This document shows, piece after piece, positions 62,050 through 64,000 of a stretch of DNA of 64,000 nucleotides. The DNA is taken from NCBI GenBank assembly GCA_021014325.1, contig CM037457.1, positions 10,234,538 to 10,298,537 on the forward strand. The letters are read 5' to 3'. This DNA comes from Plazaster borealis (taxonomy: Eukaryota; Echinodermata; Asteroidea; Forcipulatida; Labidiasteridae). The first letter of the stretch is position 1. The number at the start of each line of letters is the position of its first letter. A model generated the notes under the pieces. That model was not told where the DNA came from. It saw only the letters and a program-made list of their open reading frames with translations, and searched no databases. The position numbers and the translations under genes are program-made.

Positions 62050-64000
62050 TAAAGACTGTAATTCTTGAGATCGAACGAAAACAAAATTTCATGTGTAAAT
62101 GCTATGAGAATTTTCGGAAAGAAGTATAAGAAAAGAAAAGAAAACAATCTCGACGAAAACAAAGGTGGTTTCGGCGGATGGCCGAAACCCCCATTATGCT
62201 AGCAGCCTATTGATCTCTTGTGATCCTAGTTTGTACAACAAAAGGACAAAGGTCTACAATTGGGGATTACACAACAACCCCTGGAAAAAGGGGAATTTTG
62301 AGCATTAATTCCAGTACCCTTTTCCCTCTTTGCACAGGGGAAACAAAGCGTTGCATGGTGAGTACATGCACTGTGCATGCTATGAATGGAATGTCCTGGT
62401 GCGTTAATGTTCTGGTAGTCCGAGTTTTAACAAACACATCATCCGATTTCTGGCACAGAAAAAATAGGTGTGTTCATCTTCTGGAGTTAACTGATTAGTC
62501 TCTTACAAATACAATTTGTTTTTACAAAGTCTTATTTTTAAAAACATGTTAAATAAATTAAAAATTGTGGACCCTTTTTTCAATTGTCTTCGATTTTTTG
62601 TCAAAAAAGCAAGTAGTGTTCCATAATGACAAAACACCATGTCAGGAAAGAAATTGTGTTTGAGGGAAAGTGAGACCATGCAGTACATTAATTAATGTAT
62701 TAACTTCATGTGACAGATTTTCTAATCTTCACAGTTATGAATTTTCATTCCTAAACAAAGATTTCTAAAGCCAACACCAATTAACTATCAATATTTGATA
62801 ACAATATATACAGATATTTTAAAAAAAACCTCTTTACCAACACTCAAGAATATTTGTTTGATATTGTCAAAGTTAACATCTACTGTATGCCAAGCCCAGT
62901 TTAGCTTCTTTCAAGATTTGGACATGCTTTTTTGTGTGATCAAGTGAACCCACTGCAGATCCTCCACACTGACAAAAACATACACCAGGTGGGTTTTACA
63001 TTATCATTACACACTCAGTTCACATGGACCGGGAAATGACCAAGAATAAATCACATTGAAATCTTAGACTGGTGCCGGGAAACTCATTTAATGTCCATCT
63101 CGTTGGTTGTTTATGCCGGTTAATTGATGTGGCCTCACAGGCGGCCGGCCAAGCATGGACACTTAACCAGATTTCAGCAAGCTTTACTTACAGCGATACC
63201 AAGGTAGTTCCGCTGTAGTGACTAAGATTATAGCATGGTTCCACATGGCAGACTTGTTGATCGGATTTGAATGAGACTTAATGCCTTAGCTATGCAATCT
63301 GATCGTTCCCCAATCATGATAAATCTCTGCTACAATCTTCTGAGACCTTAGTTGCTAACATCCATTGCTGCGTCAGTGATTATGCCCTCATCTCTAAACT
63401 ACTAAAGCACTAGTGTCGCGCATCAAAGCAGTTTCTCTGCATCACTTTTGTTAGCAAATCAAATTATTTAAATAAAAACTGAAGAAAACGAGTTTTGTTT
63501 ACATTAATTTAAAGCGTGCGGACAACATTGGTTTTTGTCAAAGACCCGTGTACCCACTTTATGTGACCCGACGTACATGAGATAATAACCATGTGAAAGT
63601 TTAGATCAATTGGTCATCGAAGTCACAAGAAAACAGTGAGAGAAAAAAACGTATATGTTTTCACTGTTTTCAAACATCACCTTTTGTACTTACGAGATAA
63701 AAACTAATGGCTTTACTCATTTCTCTAAAACAAAGGCATTTCAAGCAAAACAAATTCACCATGATCATCTTTATACATGTACTATGTAAGTTATGTGCAA
63801 ATCTTTGAACATATAGGCCTACATGCATATTTTTATCTAAGTTACATGTACATGTGTGTGCAAATCTTTGTGAACACACTTTGAAGGGAATGGACAATAC
63901 TATCATTAGATACTTTAACCATGTAGATTAGTATCCTGAAAATGTTCTTTGTATCTTTTTATATCATATAGCCGAGCATATTTTCTAAACAACAGTCTAC
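62050..64000. other. Intergenic sequence after the gap
   Basis: A short hairpin GGTTTCGGCGGATGGCCGAAACC at 62168-62190 is the only clear structure before 63500. The part 63510-63900 resembles the TTAA-flanked MITE families in composition (AATTGGTCATCGAAGT, GTAAGTTATGTGCAAATC) but its ends are not clear. No gene recognised. Confidence 0.4.

Noticed and set aside
61461..62162. Open frames spanning the N run on both strands
   Set aside because: They consist mostly of unknown residues from the 500-N gap.

Overview
The window is nuclear DNA of an invertebrate animal, most likely an echinoderm and possibly a sea star. That placement is inference. It rests on AT-rich intron-heavy genes with GT/AG splice sites, a deuterostome-like RNF14, and dense small TTAA-flanked and tRNA-derived repeats of the kind I associate with echinoderm genomes. 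A run of 500 Ns (61550-62049) is an assembly gap.

Layout. (1) 1-13691, + strand: the 3' part of a gene in eleven phase-consistent exons, encoding a Ser/Asn/Pro/Trp-rich tail that I cannot name with confidence (a TMEM131-type C-terminus is a weak guess). (2) 15260-28014, + strand: a complete 14-exon gene for a 529-residue type I membrane receptor built as signal peptide, C-type lectin domain, C-type lectin domain, EGF-like, Ig-like, short linker, one membrane helix, short tail. This is the most interesting locus. Its two lectin domains come from a duplicated three-exon cassette. One intron holds a 3.3-kb Tx1/L1-like LINE, inserted at the 5' end of a tRNA-derived SINE with a 45-bp target duplication. 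(3) 28015-37970: intergenic, repeat-filled. (4) 37971-39026, - strand: an intronless rhodopsin-family GPCR lacking the aminergic Asp at 3.32. (5) 39027-47943: intergenic, with TTAA-flanked elements, a CR1/L2-like LINE remnant and a locally rearranged duplication block. (6) 47944-55070, - strand: a complete six-coding-exon RNF14 orthologue (RWD plus RING1-IBR-RING2 E3 ligase, 508 residues). (7) 55071-64000: upstream and intergenic sequence with short repeats, a decayed reverse transcriptase fragment and the gap.

The four genes show no shared pathway. What links the window is the repeat landscape. At least three families of short inverted-repeat elements recur, several nested inside one another, and the nesting lets empty target sites be reconstructed by eye. 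All gene models were assembled by hand from reading frame, splice consensus and phase. No database search was possible.
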